Positions 45,988-56,360 of a DNA stretch of 64,000 nt are shown here, in pieces; within the stretch, counting starts at the first letter, position 1; each line of letters begins with the position of its first letter. The stretch is from Patiria pectinifera (Eukaryota; Echinodermata; Asteroidea; Valvatida; Asterinidae): contig CM057147.1 of NCBI GenBank assembly GCA_029964075.1, positions 23,705,513 to 23,769,512 of the forward strand, given 5' to 3'. The notes under the pieces are model-generated. The model was not told the DNA's origin, ran no database searches, and saw only the letters and a program-made list of their open reading frames with translations. The translations under genes and the position numbers were made by a program.

Positions 45988-47458
45988 CGGCTACCAAAAC
46001 AGCTCCACTCTATCAACTGAAGTAGAAAAGCATCTTGAGAACTATTACAGGAACAAACTTGCAAGTCTTCAAACGATATGGTTAAGTGTTGTAATCATTG
46101 CACCAATCGGCCTCCTTTTAAACTTTGTCTTTCTCTTCACAGTCATTCGAGTGAAGTCCATGCGTACAATCATCAACATCTACTTATCCAATCTGGCTGT
46201 GGCTGACTCGCTCTACCTTACGACTAACTTCATATCTGCACTATATTCGAATTCAGAATACAAATTCCTCACCCAAAAAGTATTCCTTAGTGTCAAATCC
46301 ATGTTTGGTGCTGTTTCTAATTTCTTTGTGGTTACCATAGCAGCTGAGAGATTCTCTGCAGTGCGCAATCCTCTGACACACAAAGAAAAAGCCTCTAAAT
46401 CTCGAGCAGCAAAGATATCAGCAGGACTCTGGGTGCCAACAATTATTGTTACTGTGATTCTGATGTTCTTACCAAAGACTGTCTTCAGTAAAATCAACTT
46501 TTGGATTTCTTCTATTATCAACACTATCTGTTCAGTAGCAACTATACTTTTGTACATCTATATAGTAGTGAAAGTGCGCAAGCAATCAGCCCTGTTGCCA
46601 AACCGTCCCAAGCTAGCAGGCAAGGTCCTCCGTATGGTTATCATCAATACTGCCATTTTCTTCATTCTGAACTCACTGTTCATTGCAACATCAATTGTTA
46701 ATATTGTGGCGTATGTAACCGTGCCTACAAATAGATCTTCCCTGACTGTTGAATTTATTGAACTTGGAAAAACTATAAACACACTAAGTATATGTGTTAA
46801 AATCTTCCAACTTATCAACAGCTCAATTGATTCCCTGGTCTACAGTGCCACAAACGCTGACTATCGTGAAGCTGTAGTCAAGGCGTTCTCATTCCTGAAA
46901 CTGTGCTGTCGTTGCTGCCCAAGACAGAATCCCAGCCGACCATCGCAGCCAGGGAAGCAGATTGAGCTTCGTGTGATTCCACAGGCAGAAAATGACCAAG
47001 AGCACCGTGCTTCCAGTCCAAATACCTGCAAGCCACCAAGCCCTGGGCATGCACAACACACAGAGAGTCAGCAGTCACTGGACAGCTATCAAGAACAATG
47101 TTCCAGGCAAAGCAGCAGCAAGGCATCCATGCACAGTCAGCAGCATGTTCATCAAGTGCATGTTGAGGTACATGCAGAACCAGCGGGGACCCCAGCACTT
47201 GCAAGTTCTCATCAGGAACAATGCTCTAGTCTGACTGACTGCAAGCCATCCACGCAAGGGGAACAGTGCGTACATCTAGAACCAGCAGAGAGCCAGCAGT
47301 CACTTGCAAATACTCAGGAACAATGTCCTGGGCTGACTGGCACCGAGCCATCAGCACAAGGGCAGCAGTATGCACATCCAGAACCAGAAGGGAGTCAATC
47401 GTTGGAAAGATGTCAAGAGCAAAGTTCTCTGGTAATTGAGTGTGAGACGTCCAAGTGA
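45980..47458 (+). CDS. single-exon class A orphan GPCR, array gene 6
   Basis: 492 residues, differing from gene 1 at only a handful of positions in the membrane part (for example ICSVAT for ICLVAT, SSIDSLVY for SSINSFVY) and by a one-residue insertion in the tail (HVHQVHVEV). Same motifs and same lack of disulfide cysteines. Genes 1, 3 and 6 form the 'NKLASLQT' subtype, each preceded by the long leader block. AATAAA at 47639. Confidence 0.9.
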   Translation: MGDGYQNSSTLSTEVEKHLENYYRNKLASLQTIWLSVVIIAPIGLLLNFVFLFTVIRVKSMRTIINIYLSNLAVADSLYLTTNFISALYSNSEYKFLTQKVFLSVKSMFGAVSNFFVVTIAAERFSAVRNPLTHKEKASKSRAAKISAGLWVPTIIVTVILMFLPKTVFSKINFWISSIINTICSVATILLYIYIVVKVRKQSALLPNRPKLAGKVLRMVIINTAIFFILNSLFIATSIVNIVAYVTVPTNRSSLTVEFIELGKTINTLSICVKIFQLINSSIDSLVYSATNADYREAVVKAFSFLKLCCRCCPRQNPSRPSQPGKQIELRVIPQAENDQEHRASSPNTCKPPSPGHAQHTESQQSLDSYQEQCSRQSSSKASMHSQQHVHQVHVEVHAEPAGTPALASSHQEQCSSLTDCKPSTQGEQCVHLEPAESQQSLANTQEQCPGLTGTEPSAQGQQYAHPEPEGSQSLERCQEQSSLVIECETSK

Positions 47459-47638
47459 GGGGAGCACATGTGTGCTTTTGAACTGCTCTGGGATGTTCAA
47501 ACTGTAGAGCAATTTTATGGCCTTTTCATACATGTACTGTACATTTTCTTCATTGGAAAGCCAAATAGATTTGACGTTGAGGAACATTAACAGCATAATA
47601 TGGTGGAGTTGAAATGTGTTTTACTTTAGTAGATTGGC

Positions 47639-47644
47639 AATAAA
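47639..47644 (+). promoter_or_regulatory. poly(A) signal of GPCR6
   Basis: AATAAA about 180 bp past the stop. Confidence 0.55.
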
Positions 47645-48491
47645 TGTACGTACCATGACATCATTAATATGCAGCCTCACAGCAGATTGCAACCAACTAT
47701 CAGTGAAGGGAACAGCTGGAACTCATCCAATGTATGTATGCAAGTGGTTCAGAAATTACAAATCGCATTACGTTCATTGCTAATTGAATGAGGATTTTAT
47801 GTGTTTTCTCTAAATGAGCAAATTTGTTTGTTTTCTGTGAGAACAAAATACGTAAACATGTATTGGCACTGGATAACCATGACATTTTTCACTTAAAAAT
47901 ACTTTTTTTAAGTGCCTTTGAAACAGATCTTGAGGTTTTTATTTTGGGACATGCACCTCTTAATAGGTTTGAGGATGTTTCAGGCTTCTAAACATTTTTA
48001 TAAAAGTGCCAAGTTCCATATTCAAGAGCAATGCAGTGATGTCATGAGCTGGAACTTCAGTGTCACTGCTGTTTCACGACAAAAAGTTACAAAAGTGTTT
48101 TGGTCGAGGTTGACTGTATTTAGCAAGATCATGGCACAGGGTCATAATGCACAAAGTGCTATGTGTGCATGCACAATGCAATGAACTTTTGGTTCATAAA
48201 TTACACAGAAAATCCCAAAGCTGTACAGTGTAAAATACCTATATTGACATCACAGCAACATAAGAAACAATTGTGAAAGTGCACAGGCATTGCATAAAGT
48301 ATGCAGTTGTTTACAATTTTATGATTATTTTCATGTTTCGCGGAAATTCATTCCATGGCCCTTTAATTTGGTTAATCTTTTTTAAAAGAGCCTGAAAAAT
48401 CCCAACCATGGTTGGCAATATGAACTCTTGAAAAATCGCAAACTGTATGATTATCGTTATCGAGGGTTCAATGTTAAGGGAGAAAACTCAC

Positions 48492-48649
48492 CCTAAATCC
48501 AAAATGTCTTGGGAGGTTTCGGATCTCAATCTTGAAAATCACTGAGGTGAAGTGCTGTTGCATCAGATAGTGATAAGGATCTGTTATGGCAGCACCAGTC
48601 ACCGGTACGTCAGAGATGCTGGTGGAATGGTTATCTTGTGGGTCAAGAC
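48492..48649 (-). CDS. TRMT2A: TRMT2A-like exon opening the RRM, copy e
   Basis: 158 bp, open, with a CTATCAG acceptor and a GTGAGT donor. It encodes LDPQDNHSTS, DPYHYLMQQHFTSVIFKIEI and NLPRHFGFR. It is the first intact copy downstream of the putative first exon at 58595 and the one directly upstream (in TRMT2A direction) of the exons at 40485, 38978 and 38679. If the locus is transcribed as TRMT2A, GPCR5 and GPCR6 lie in the intron between this exon and 40564, on the opposite strand. Confidence 0.78.
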
Positions 48650-51150
48650 CTGATAGACAAATGAACAGATTAAAAAACAAACTCCAATCAGAGAAGAAAA
48701 TAGATTGAAATTGCTATTTTTAAGCATAAGGTATATGTTTAAGTCTAATATCAGCAAGTGAGATGTCTATGGCTACTGTCCAGGTCTTCACCCATTACAA
48801 TTACATGGGAACAATCTGACAATAGCCGTAGCCATAGCTCTAGAAGCCCGTTTCAGACACAACCTAAGTAACAGAAAAAAAATGTGACAAGTTATGCATT
48901 AGGGGCATCTGATACCAAATACGTTATACCAATCTTTGGGAATAAATTTAGAACAACGTGGAAAATGGGCTTTATTCACGAGTCGGCCATACTAAATTGA
49001 AAGCCAGGTAAATTGGAACTGACGAAGAGAAATGAAAGCAATGACATAAACTAAATTACAAATTAAAACCAGTCTGCTGTGATGAATAATTTAAAATTTG
49101 AGATTAAAAAAATAAACATACCCTAATGTTTTAAGCCACATTTAAAGAAAAAGACGAAAGTGAGGATAGAATGCACAAATAGTCTGGCACCGTCCCACTC
49201 AACAGTTCACAATTAGAAAGAACACATGCAGGGAACATGACCAAAATGGCTTCCTCGTGAATAATGTCTGTATATTCTCAAGACCAAATTAAGTGCAGAC
49301 CTTTCATTCAAGGTTTCTTGAAATTGGTTTTAGCGAGGAAAAATCTATTAAAGATGTGGGTTTTTTTAGCAGAGCACAGACATATTGTAGGCTTTGGATG
49401 TACAGTATGGGATTTAATCTGCTTTCTTCATAGCTACTACATGTAGCTGGAGAAAATGTAGTCGTTAGTTAAAGTCAGCAATGTGTATTCCACTTCTGTC
49501 AATAGAGCATGCGAGTTGATCGAAAAAAACCTGCAAGATTTTATGTAAATACGCTATATTAAGCATGGCACCATGTATCAAAGAAGCAACAACGTGTGTA
49601 ACATCCTATTTGTGTGCATTTATTTTGTGTCTTGACTAGGTTTATCCTATCAAGGGCAATGAATGGGTTCTGAAAAACAATCATTCCAATTTACAACACA
49701 TTCAAAACATTGCCATTTGATTAGGTCTACTATAATAAATTGAACAAATGTTGACTTCCGTTCAATCGATCGCGCAGACAACTATTGGGCGAATTCAAAC
49801 ACGGAAATCTGTGACTAGACTAGTCAGTGTTTGGTGCCAAGATGTTCACATGAAAAGTGAATGTGAACTGGCGAGACTTGCATGCTCTAGAATTGTACAT
49901 TGACTATGTAGCACCAGAAGTCTGTTGTATTACATTTATGAGCTCCATGTCTGTATGATGTTTAAATGCAAAGCAATATTTTACATTTCTTTTAGATGGA
50001 CTCAAGGGTAGTTACAATTTGGATAATTGAAAAATCAATGCTGTAAAATATGTCTTTGTACAGCTAGCACAGACAAGATTGTATATACATGTATCTTAAT
50101 TTGGACAGTATCCAAGGGATTGCTGCTTTCTACATGTTCATTAAAGCTGCTATTTCCTTGTGTAATTTAACACTCTAAACACAAATAATACAGCAATGTA
50201 CTATCACCAAATCGGTGTTAGAGCTCTTACGTCTAAAAGTCACATCCTTTTATAAGACAAACAAATTTGATTGTAAAAGCAAGATCAGTGATAATTAAAT
50301 GTGCATGTACACTAGCAACATTTAATGAAGCAGTGATTTTCCTGAATTTTGTAACCTCAATCTTGGTTGTAATTGTTGAAAAATCCCTATTGAGTAAAAG
50401 AGCTTGCTGGCCAATGTTGAAAGTACAAATATATACATGTACCCTCAATATTCATGCCACAAAAGTAAGCCAACATTGGTTAGGAAAGGGGATGACAAGG
50501 GTTAAAGTCTTTTGTGGCTTGTTTCTTTCTTTTCAATAATTAAATCCTGACAGATAGATTAGACAGTGCCCAATATGTACATCTGTCAATCTTTCTGTAT
50601 GCTGCACTCTGATTGGATGGTAACTTATCAAGTCCTTCGTGCGTAATAAATCAGCGTTATCTACTAATAGGCCACGCCCATCGACAGCCGATCCAATCAA
50701 AAATAAAAGCTGATCTACGTCTTTTACCAAAATGAAACTTCAGAGGAAATACTTACCTCTGTAAGCACCAAGCCGGAAACCAACAGTGTTATCTGTCGAT
50801 GAAAATAATAAGACATGAAACTGAAACTTTTGCACAATTTATCCAGGGCCAAGTTTCATAAAGGCCTGCCAAAAAATTAGGGGAATAACTGAAAAAAATC
50901 CTGAAACTTTCTGTTAAGAAAAGGCTAATTATGTACATGTGTGCACACTTTATGTTCTTTCCAGGCAATGTGCACTTTAAACTTAATGATGCAGTGCCTT
51001 GAACACCAATACTTGTGGATAGGTGTCCTCTATCTTCAAAAAAAAGAAAAAAAAGAAAAGAAATGCTTTGATTTCAAATTTTATTTTTATTTAAGAGTGC
51101 CCTAGGGTTGCTCTTTGCTTCTCTGTCTCAGCACTACTTCAACTTCTTTG
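48650..51150. other. non-coding spacer, diverged unit copy
   Basis: Paralogous to 8286-10480 but more diverged, with a unique stretch at about 48960-49260. No gene seen. Confidence 0.5.
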
Positions 51151-51664
51151 TAAAGTCATGTTGACAGGATTAAGCAATCAGCATTTTCCCCTTACACATG
51201 ATGATCCAATTGCCAATTCCCCCACCCCCGGTCAAAACATGGGAGGGGTGGGGATTAATGCCCCACCCCCTGGTATTTATGCCGTTAAACCCAGTTTGCC
51301 AGTAAGTTCAGGGACAGTTGGTCTCAATCTGCCCCTGAATGAGAGAGTCTCTCTAAGCAGGGGGTTGGGGTTCACCTCAACTGTCATTGGTTGCTGGTGC
51401 GAGTCCCACTCAAGCAGAGCTGTGAATTGATTAGGTTTGGGTTTGGGTTTTTCCTCTTTTGTTTTTGTTTTTGGTTTAATTTTGTGACTTTTGTGTGTGG
51501 GGAAGAGAGCTTATTACAGGGAATTGGGTAAAAACTTTGCTGAGTTTTAACTGATTCTCAAGAAAAAAAGATGCGACATTTTCTGGAGCTTTAACAAATT
51601 GTCAGGGCAGTTGTACATGTAAGTCCACTTGCCAGAAAACTTTGTCTGAAAACAGTTTGTCAAG

Positions 51665-52375
51665 TGTTAAGAATTCATAAATAATTTAAAGTTTAAGCAA
51701 ATTAACTTTAAGTAAATTAGGCCAATAGCCAGTGCTCGTCCTACGTATAGTCCCCCTTTTGTTGCAATGAACTTTTGGTCCCGCACTGGGAATTTGCGCT
51801 GAAGTCCAACCCACATTCCTGACCAAATGGAATGGACATTGGAATTTCCTGCCGGACTTTAAAGTGCTGGAATTTCGCCGTTCTTTGGATTCTGAACTGC
51901 AGTTTGCTGAGGTGTGATCAAGGGAGTCTTTCTCCGGCGATGCCATACCGCCCGACCGTCTGGCTTGCTGAGGCCACTGACTTGGCCATGCCTTGCCTGT
52001 TGCCATCTGCACGGGGCACGGTCCCTTACCACTATGATGGTCAGATTGACCACTGACTTGGCTGTCCTTGGCTTGGGCCAGGACTACGGTGCCATTCCCG
52101 TCTGCTCCACGCCCTTCTGCTATGGCACTTTGTCGACTGGTCAGCTAGCCCAATCGTTCCCCTGACCCGGTCTACACCAGTACCTTCCATCACACCAAGC
52201 TCCGGCTTTCGGAGGTCGCCGATCAAGACTCAAGTCATGACAAGAACACTCTCGGGACTTTCCGAACTTTTCTGGCAAACTCCAGTCCTGGATTCCACCC
52301 TGTGGAGGTACCTCCCCTCTCATCAGGTTTGTTTGTTATGTTGTCTGCTTCGATTTGAAGTGACTTTGTCACACA
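51665..52375. mobile_element. GC-rich insertion of about 710 bp, possible old solo LTR
   Basis: In every other unit GTTTGTCAAG is followed directly by GAAGATSACATTTCC and the TRMT2A-like exon. Here a block with much higher GC content is inserted. It begins TG and can be taken to end CA, as LTRs do, but no clean target duplication is visible and no internal element parts are present. Family uncertain; treat as an unidentified fossil insertion. Confidence 0.3.
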
Positions 52376-52434
52376 ATGGAGATCACAATTTTTTCTGGCC
52401 CACAACCATCCCGTGTCTTTGGTGAGTAGCTCAC

Positions 52435-52584
52435 CTTTGTTGCTTCAGCCAGGGAGACATCTCCCCAATGTTCCCTTGAAGCATCTTGGATAAATTTCTC
52501 AGAAACTCCCTTGTGTTGGTCTGTTTGGTGGATAGCTGGTCCTCCTACGGCTGGTTCCACAGTGGAGTCACTGTGTTGTTTAAC
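52435..52584 (-). pseudogene. TRMT2A-like exon (linker into methyltransferase domain), copy F, with in-frame stop
   Basis: 150 bp with intact acceptor and GTGAGC donor, but the Tyr codon of NQPYEDQL is TAG. It sits about 1.1 kb before GPCR7. Confidence 0.7.
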
Positions 52585-53610
52585 CTGCAGATTGGGAAAG
52601 GATGCAAAAACTGCATTCAGTCAGAGTCTTGAAAATTGTTATTATCATGAATAGTTCAACTGCTATTAGCCTCTAAGTATAAGTTTCAAATGCTGGATAC
52701 ACTTCGTGCATGCAACGGTTTCTCCAAAGTACTGCGGGTTCTCCAAAACGGGTTCTCCAAAGTAATATTTCAATTGAAATGAGCACAAAGCCATGTCTTT
52801 ACCACTGACAAAAATTACAATTTATTGCGAAACCTACATGTACAATACCTTCATGGTTTTATGCATCTTTTAAAGATATAAAGTCAATACTGTTTTTTTT
52901 CCAGTTTCAATAAAAATAGAAAGGAGTCATTTTCTAATTGCTAGTTTTCAAGAAATACAAGAGTTATTTACTTTAAACGAAACCAAAAAAACTAGTCCAA
53001 GTTTCATTTTGTAATAAATTTAATAAAATTTCAAGTTAAAATGTGGCCCGACATTTATACAGTTCTCACGTAGTCGACTGTTTCCCACCACTATCAGAAT
53101 TGACAATATAGGGACTAGGAACCAGTCTACCCACCGGGCAAATCATGTTGTGTGCAACTGCAAATGCAACATATTGTTGACTTTTTTTAAGAGGGTTGCA
53201 GACGACCACAATAGCAAAAAACTGTTGAAAAATTTTGTCTTTTTGTTGTTTCCTACATATTTAAAGGCCTGCATACATGTACTATGTGAAGTTAGTGATT
53301 CAAATCAATTGAAGGGGTTTTATGTGAATGTCACTTTCCATAATCAGTAATAATATGAACAAATGATTACACAATATGCATGTACATATGTATAATCTGG
53401 AGCAAATAATACAAACTGAAACAAATTTAATTCTCAGATTTCATGTCAATGCCAGTAACAAAACTGAGTTGTCTGCTTTGGTTACAGCTACTGCTATCAT
53501 GAGATATATGTCACGCGCATTACAATATGTTTTAAAGAAATAAGGAAAACTAAACAGAAAATTTCAAGAAACTTTCTGTTTCAACTACACATTTCTTGAG
53601 GTCTTATATT
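52585..53610. other. non-coding 5' flank of GPCR7
   Basis: Diverged paralogue of 11498-12520. No gene seen. Confidence 0.45.
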
Positions 53611-53619
53611 CCCAGTTAG

Positions 53620-53727
53620 TATAAAACTGGAGTGATCTTGAAATAAGACAGAATACTCTTTGCTGCATCTGAATATTTTATATTGGATATGGAGATCAAT
53701 GCTACACTGTACATGAACTATGGGTGA
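53620..53727 (+). promoter_or_regulatory. core promoter and overlapping uORF of GPCR7
   Basis: TATAAAA at 53620-53626, 100 bp before the ATG. The uORF starts at the second Met (53689-53727: MEINATLYMNYG) and overlaps the receptor start at 53720. Confidence 0.6.
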
Positions 53728-55177
53728 TGGCTACCAAAACAGCTCCACTCGGTCACCTGAAGTAGAAAAGCATATTGAGAACTATTACAAGAGTCGAGAC
53801 AGAGGGGATCAAATGGTATGGTTAAGTGCTGAAATCATCGCACCAATCGGCCTCCTCTTAAACTTTGTCTTTCTCTTCACAGTCATTCGAGTGAAGTCCA
53901 TGCGTACAATCATCAACATCTACTTATCCAATCTGGCTGTGGCTGACTTGCTCTTCCTTATGACTCAATTTATATTTGCATTGTTCTCACCCATAGAGTA
54001 CACCTTCTTAGGGCATAAAGCATTCCTAAGTGTCAAATACATGCTTGTTACTGTTTCTAATCTCCTTGTGGTTACCATAGCAGCTGAGAGATTCTCTGCA
54101 GTGCGCAATCCTCTGACCTTTAAAGAAAAAGCCTCCAAATCTCGAGCAGCAAAGATATCAGCAGGACTCTGGGTGCCAACAATTATTGTTGCTGTGATTC
54201 TGATATTCTTACCAGAGACCGTCTTCAACGGCATCTTTTTTGGGATTTATTTCATTATCAACACTACCTGTTTAATAGCAACTCTTGCTTTGTACGTCTA
54301 TGTAGTAGTGAAAGTATGCAAGCAATCAGCCCTGTTTCCAAACCGTCCCAAGCGAGCAGGCAAGGTCCTCTGTATGGTTATCATCAATACTGCTATTTTC
54401 TTTGCCTTGAACTCACTGCGTACTGCAAATGCAATTATTACAATAGTGGCAAGAACTTATTCATTGCCTGCCCAGAATGTTGCCCTTCTAGAACTTGGAG
54501 AAATAGACAATATTCTGGTTGTATGCACAGAAATTTTGCAAATTATAAATAGCTCAATCAATTCGTTAGTCTACAGTGCCACAAACGCTGACTATCGTGA
54601 AGCTGTAGTCGAGGCTTTCTCATTCCTCAAACTGTGCTGTCGTTGCTGCCCAAGACGGAATCCCAGCCGACCATCGCAGCCAGGGAAGCAGATTGAGCTT
54701 CGTGTGATTCCACAGGCAGAAAATGACCAAGAGCACCGTGCTGCTAGGCCAAGCAGCAGCAAGCCACCAAGCCAAGGGCATGCACAACACACAGAGAGAC
54801 AGCAGTCACTGGACAGCTGTCAAGAACAATGTTCCAGGCAAAGCAGCAGCAAGGCATCCATGCACAGTCAGCAGCATGTTCAAGTGCACGTTGAGGTACA
54901 TGCGGAACCAGCAGGGACCACAGCACTTGCAAGTTCTCATCAGGAACAATGCTCTAGTCTGACTGACTGCAAGCCATCCATGCAAGGGGAACAGTGTGTA
55001 CATCCAGAACCAGCAGAGAGCCAGCAGTCACTTGCAAGTACTCAGGAACAATGTCCTGGTACCGAGCCATCAGTACAAGGTGAGCAGTATGCACATCCAG
55101 AACCAGAAGGGAGTCAATCGCTGGAAAGATGTCAAGAGCAAAATTATCTGGTAACTGAGTGCAAGCCATCCAAGTAA
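53720..55177 (+). CDS. single-exon class A orphan GPCR, array gene 7
   Basis: 485 residues, family plan. Distinct extracellular parts: N-terminus SSTRSPEVEKHIENYYKS, first loop TQFIFALFSPIEYTFLGH, second loop PETVFNGIFFGIYF, helix 6-7 region ARTYSLPAQNVALLELG. Third intracellular loop has Cys in KVCKQSALF. Helix 7 reads NSSINSLVYSATNADYR. The tail has lost a few residues of one repeat (QCPGTEPSVQGEQ) and ends TECKPSK. The usual poly(A) signal is changed to AATACA at about 55360. Last intact receptor of the array. Confidence 0.9.
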   Translation: MGDGYQNSSTRSPEVEKHIENYYKSRDRGDQMVWLSAEIIAPIGLLLNFVFLFTVIRVKSMRTIINIYLSNLAVADLLFLMTQFIFALFSPIEYTFLGHKAFLSVKYMLVTVSNLLVVTIAAERFSAVRNPLTFKEKASKSRAAKISAGLWVPTIIVAVILIFLPETVFNGIFFGIYFIINTTCLIATLALYVYVVVKVCKQSALFPNRPKRAGKVLCMVIINTAIFFALNSLRTANAIITIVARTYSLPAQNVALLELGEIDNILVVCTEILQIINSSINSLVYSATNADYREAVVEAFSFLKLCCRCCPRRNPSRPSQPGKQIELRVIPQAENDQEHRAARPSSSKPPSQGHAQHTERQQSLDSCQEQCSRQSSSKASMHSQQHVQVHVEVHAEPAGTTALASSHQEQCSSLTDCKPSMQGEQCVHPEPAESQQSLASTQEQCPGTEPSVQGEQYAHPEPEGSQSLERCQEQNYLVTECKPSK

Positions 55178-55461
55178 GGGGATAATGCATGGGCACAGTC
55201 AGTGTGCTTTTGAACTGGCTGTGTAGTGCTCAAACTGTATAGCATTTTTAAGGCTTTTTTTGTATATTTTCTTCACTGGAATGCCCAGTAGATTTGACAT
55301 CGAGAAACATTAAACAGCATTATATGCTGGAGTTGAAATGTTTTACTTGAGCGGATTTCCAATACATGTATGCACCATGACATCAGAAAATGAGCAGGCC
55401 CAGAGCAGATTGCAACCAATTATGGGTTATCGAGGGTCCGATGTTTAGGGAGCAAACTCAC

Positions 55462-55548
55462 CGCAAATTCAAAATGTCTTGGGAGGTTTTGGATTTCAAT
55501 CTTGAAGATCTCTGAGGAAAAGTGCTGTTGCGTCAGGCAGTGATAAGT
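55462..55548 (-). pseudogene. TRMT2A-like exon opening the RRM, copy f (truncated)
   Basis: The donor side is kept (SEIFKIEIQNLPRHFEFA then GTGAGT), but the first half of the exon and its acceptor are deleted; sequence passes directly into what is normally upstream intron (AAATGAACAG). Confidence 0.7.
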
Positions 55549-55745
55549 ATCAAATGAACAGAATAAAAGACCAACTCCAATGACAGAAGAAAATAAATTA
55601 AATTCATTTTTCGAGTCAAGTTATTAAGCACAAGATGAGTTTTCAAGTGAGACATTGCACAACAAAATCAGTCCACAATAACAAACAGATCAATAAATGT
55701 TAAATTTTGAATAAGAATTAGCCTTCCAAAGTTCAATAGTCTTAA

Positions 55746-56224
55746 GGCCAATCAACATTGATTTTTAGGTTTTCATCATTCAAGATTGAAAAAAGAAACC
55801 GGTCGGGAGGAGAATTTATATTACATATCGTATAAATTCCACTTCTTCACATTCAAAGTGAATTGAGGGGACAGATATATGGTCAGATATGGTCAGATAT
55901 ATTCATTTGCGGATAATTGAATGGCTGTTTGTTGTTATTAAATACATCAACACGTCGCACGATTTGTTATGCTGGAGACGTCATATCATTGTTAATTAGT
56001 CGGGAACAGCTACAGCTTCAACACGTTAGCGCGTTATATCATGCGTAACACCTCAGTATGTCGTGCACAATGTTTGCATGCAAATCAGTGCGACTAAACT
56101 TGTCTGGAAAATACATTTTTTTTGAGGGAAAAACACACTTTCAGAATTTTTTTTTTTTTTTTTTTAAATCGGGAAGGGAGCGAAAATCAAGGCGGGAGGA
56201 CCTAAAAATCAATGTTGATTGGCC
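55746..56224. mobile_element. PIF/Harbinger-type MITE (479 bp)
   Basis: Terminal inverted repeats start GGCCAATCAACATTGATTTT on both strands and the element is flanked by TAA on each side (55743-55745, 56225-56227). A TAA/TWA target duplication with a GG-type terminus fits PIF/Harbinger. No ORF of note; a run of T lies inside. Confidence 0.7.
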
Positions 56225-56360
56225 TAATATACACTGTAATGTACCCATGAACTTGAGATGGACTCAAGGGTACTACAAATTTGGGTAACTGTAAAATCAA
56301 TGCTATAAAATATGAATGTTTATGTAAAGTTAGCAGACAAGGTTGTACATATATATCTTA

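Noticed and set aside
51686-52012. 108-codon minus-strand ORF in the GC-rich insertion
   Set aside because: The block is open in several frames because of its base composition. I see no recognisable domain, and the insertion occurs in only one unit.
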